Source of the DNA: Elusimicrobiota bacterium
GTDB taxonomy: Bacteria; Elusimicrobiota; Elusimicrobia; FEN-1173
Assembly: GCA_016207625.1 (NCBI GenBank)
Contig: JACQPF010000333.1
Location: 1 to 6,340, forward strand
DNA length: 6,340 nucleotides
Reading direction: 5' to 3'
This document shows positions 4,928 to 6,340 of the stretch, piece by piece. Position 1 is the first letter of the stretch. Each line of letters opens with the position of its first letter. The position numbers were made by a program, and so were the translations under genes. The notes beneath the pieces were generated by a model that saw nothing but the letters and a program-made list of their open reading frames with translations, searched no databases and was not told the DNA's origin.

Positions 4928-6340
4928 ATGGACCGAACGCAGACGGACATGAGGCTGGGCCGGAAAGAGGGGAAGGCGATGGTCGCCCTCTTCTTTGCCG
5001 CCGGTCTCGCGTTTCCGGCGGTTCGGTCCTGGGCGGGGAACGGCGGGGCGCCGGGGCAGTTCGTGTCCTACGGGGCCGGCGCCCGGAGCATGGGGATGGG
5101 CAAGGCCTTCTCCGCCATCGCCGATGACGCCTCCGCCGCCTACTGGAACCCGGCGGCCATGATCCAACTGGAAAGAAGGGAACTCCAGGCGATGCACGTG
5201 GGCTTGTTCCAGGACACGAACCTGGACTCCATCAACCTGGTGATGCCCACCCGCCGGGCGGGGACCCTGGGTTTCAGCATGACGCGCTTGGTGTCGGGAG
5301 GGTTCGAGAAAGTGGCCATTAAGCTCGACCCCACTTCGCAGGAAATCATCAAAGTGGACAAGCTGGGCACTTTCTCCGACGTTCAACAGGCCTATTCGCT
5401 CGCCTACGGCAAACAGTTCCTCGAAAACATGTCCATCGGCATTTCCGCGAAATCCATCAACCACCAGCTCGACACCTTCACCCAGAGCTTCTACGCTCTG
5501 GACGCCGCTTTCTTCGCCAAAAACCTTTTTAAAAATCACCGGCTGTCTTTCGTGGCTCAGAACGTGGTGGCCCAGGTGTCGGGGGACACCGACGACCGGC
5601 TGCCGCTCACCCTGCGGGTCGGAAACGCCTACTCCATGCTGCGCGACCGCATCAACCTGGCGGTGGACATCACCCAGAGCAACTTCTCCGGGATGAGCTG
5701 GAACTTCGGATCGGAGTATTGGGTGATGCGGTGGGCCTCCATGCGGATCGGCTTGGAAGGCCGCGCGGGGGGCATCGCCGAAACGAGCGCGGGGATGGGC
5801 GTGCGCTACCGCAACTACAGCCTGGACGCGGCGGTGGCCTTGCACGATCTGGGCATGTCCCAGCGGTTTTCCGCGTCCTGGCGGTTCGGCCGCTCCGTGA
5901 AGACCAGCCAGCGGGAAGAAGCCAAATCCTTCGTCGAGCAGGGTCACGAGCTCTTCCGCCAGGGCAATTACGCGCAGGCCGTGCAGAAGTTCAACGCGGC
6001 TCTGGACATGGATCCCTCCAACAAAGACGTGCAGGGCATGGTGACCCGGTTGAACGACGTTGTGGCGGACCTGCCTGTGGCGCCGACGGGCGAGGTGGGG
6101 CGGCTGGTGGCCTCGGGCGTGAAATCCTACATGGACGGAGACAAAGAAGCCGCCTATGACGCCTTCCGGTCCGCGTTCGATAAAGAGCCGGAGAACTCCC
6201 AGCTTTTGAACCTGACGAACCGGCTGGCCAAACTCACCGGCAAGCAGATGGTGGAAGCGCCCAAAGGCGCGGCGGCGGCGGCCCGATGGACCCTGGTGGA
6301 CCAGAAACTGCATGACGCCCTGCAAGCCATCTACCAGGGC
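4928..6340 (+). CDS. PorV/PorQ-family (UPF0164-like) outer-membrane protein with C-terminal TPR-like repeats, partial
   Basis: 471 codons are open to the last base, with no stop. ATG 4928 follows GAGG by five nt, overlapping the previous stop; a long basic n-region and hydrophobic stretch (VALFFAAGLAFPAV) end near SWA, so a signal peptide is likely. Met8 or Met18 are other possible starts. Residues about 47-80 hold the family signature GAGARSMGMGKAFSAIADDASAAYWNPAAM, followed by alternating-hydrophobicity strands of an outer-membrane barrel to about residue 320 (for example FGSEYWVMRWASMRIGLEGRAG). After a linker, residues about 324-360 form a TPR-like unit (GHELFRQGNYAQAVQKFNAALDMDPSN) and about 388-438 a second (GVKSYMDGDKEAAYDAFRSAFDKEPENS). 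PorV of Bacteroidota is an outer-membrane shuttle of type IX secretion; distant members in other phyla are unassigned. The TPR tail would face the periplasm and bind partner proteins. Confidence 0.85.
   Translation, partial: MDRTQTDMRLGRKEGKAMVALFFAAGLAFPAVRSWAGNGGAPGQFVSYGAGARSMGMGKAFSAIADDASAAYWNPAAMIQLERRELQAMHVGLFQDTNLDSINLVMPTRRAGTLGFSMTRLVSGGFEKVAIKLDPTSQEIIKVDKLGTFSDVQQAYSLAYGKQFLENMSIGISAKSINHQLDTFTQSFYALDAAFFAKNLFKNHRLSFVAQNVVAQVSGDTDDRLPLTLRVGNAYSMLRDRINLAVDITQSNFSGMSWNFGSEYWVMRWASMRIGLEGRAGGIAETSAGMGVRYRNYSLDAAVALHDLGMSQRFSASWRFGRSVKTSQREEAKSFVEQGHELFRQGNYAQAVQKFNAALDMDPSNKDVQGMVTRLNDVVADLPVAPTGEVGRLVASGVKSYMDGDKEAAYDAFRSAFDKEPENSQLLNLTNRLAKLTGKQMVEAPKGAAAAARWTLVDQKLHDALQAIYQG

Noticed and set aside
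4724..6325. Minus-strand open frame of 533 codons
   Set aside because: It lies antisense to the PorV-like and FlgD-Ig genes, is rich in His/Arg/Gly/Pro and has no recognisable domain. The plus-strand proteins carry signal peptides, ribosome sites and family signatures.

Overview
The window is a GC-rich bacterial chromosome segment with six protein genes, four complete and two running off the window ends. A long, highly structured non-coding region (about 3,600-4,524) separates the two halves. The organism looks Gram-negative-like: there is a SurA/PpiD-type periplasmic chaperone, a PorV-type outer-membrane barrel and a bactofilin/M23 wall-shaping pair. The mix of FlgD-Ig-like exported protein, PorV/TPR protein and cyclic-di-GMP riboswitches suggests a deep-branching phylum such as Elusimicrobiota or a relative. 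That assignment is an inference from gene content and is weakly held.

Left part (1-2,200). A CapA-type metallophosphatase-like gene on the minus strand leaves the window at base 1. Opposite it runs maf, a nucleotide pyrophosphatase/house-cleaning gene. Maf converges on a minus-strand gene for a membrane-anchored SurA-N-like chaperone that lacks a rotamase domain; the two stop codons share the tetranucleotide CTAG.

Middle (2,140-3,640). A minus-strand operon encodes a membrane-anchored M23 (LytM-type) endopeptidase followed 13 nt later by a bactofilin. It starts at a promoter with a perfect TTGACA box (3,605-3,633) and ends at a GC-rich intrinsic terminator (2,140-2,168). The pair is the classic cytoskeleton plus peptidoglycan-hydrolase arrangement used for local cell-wall shaping. 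A promoter for the SurA-like gene follows directly.

Regulatory region (3,634-4,524, plus strand). After a hairpin-rich spacer, a TTGACA promoter (3,882-3,910) fires into a long leader. In order the leader holds a divergent GEMM-I (cyclic-di-GMP-I) riboswitch, an intrinsic terminator, a second and near-canonical GEMM-I riboswitch, a further hairpin, and a strong terminator whose U-tract abuts the Shine-Dalgarno sequence. This tandem riboswitch-terminator leader is the most striking element of the window.

Right part (4,525-6,340). The controlled operon encodes a small exported protein that is essentially one FlgD-Ig/T9SS-sorting-like domain. Seven nt later comes a PorV/PorQ-type (UPF0164-like) outer-membrane protein with C-terminal TPR-like repeats, which runs off the right end. 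Together they suggest a cell-surface or secretion function switched by cyclic-di-GMP; the actual substrate or appendage is not visible here.
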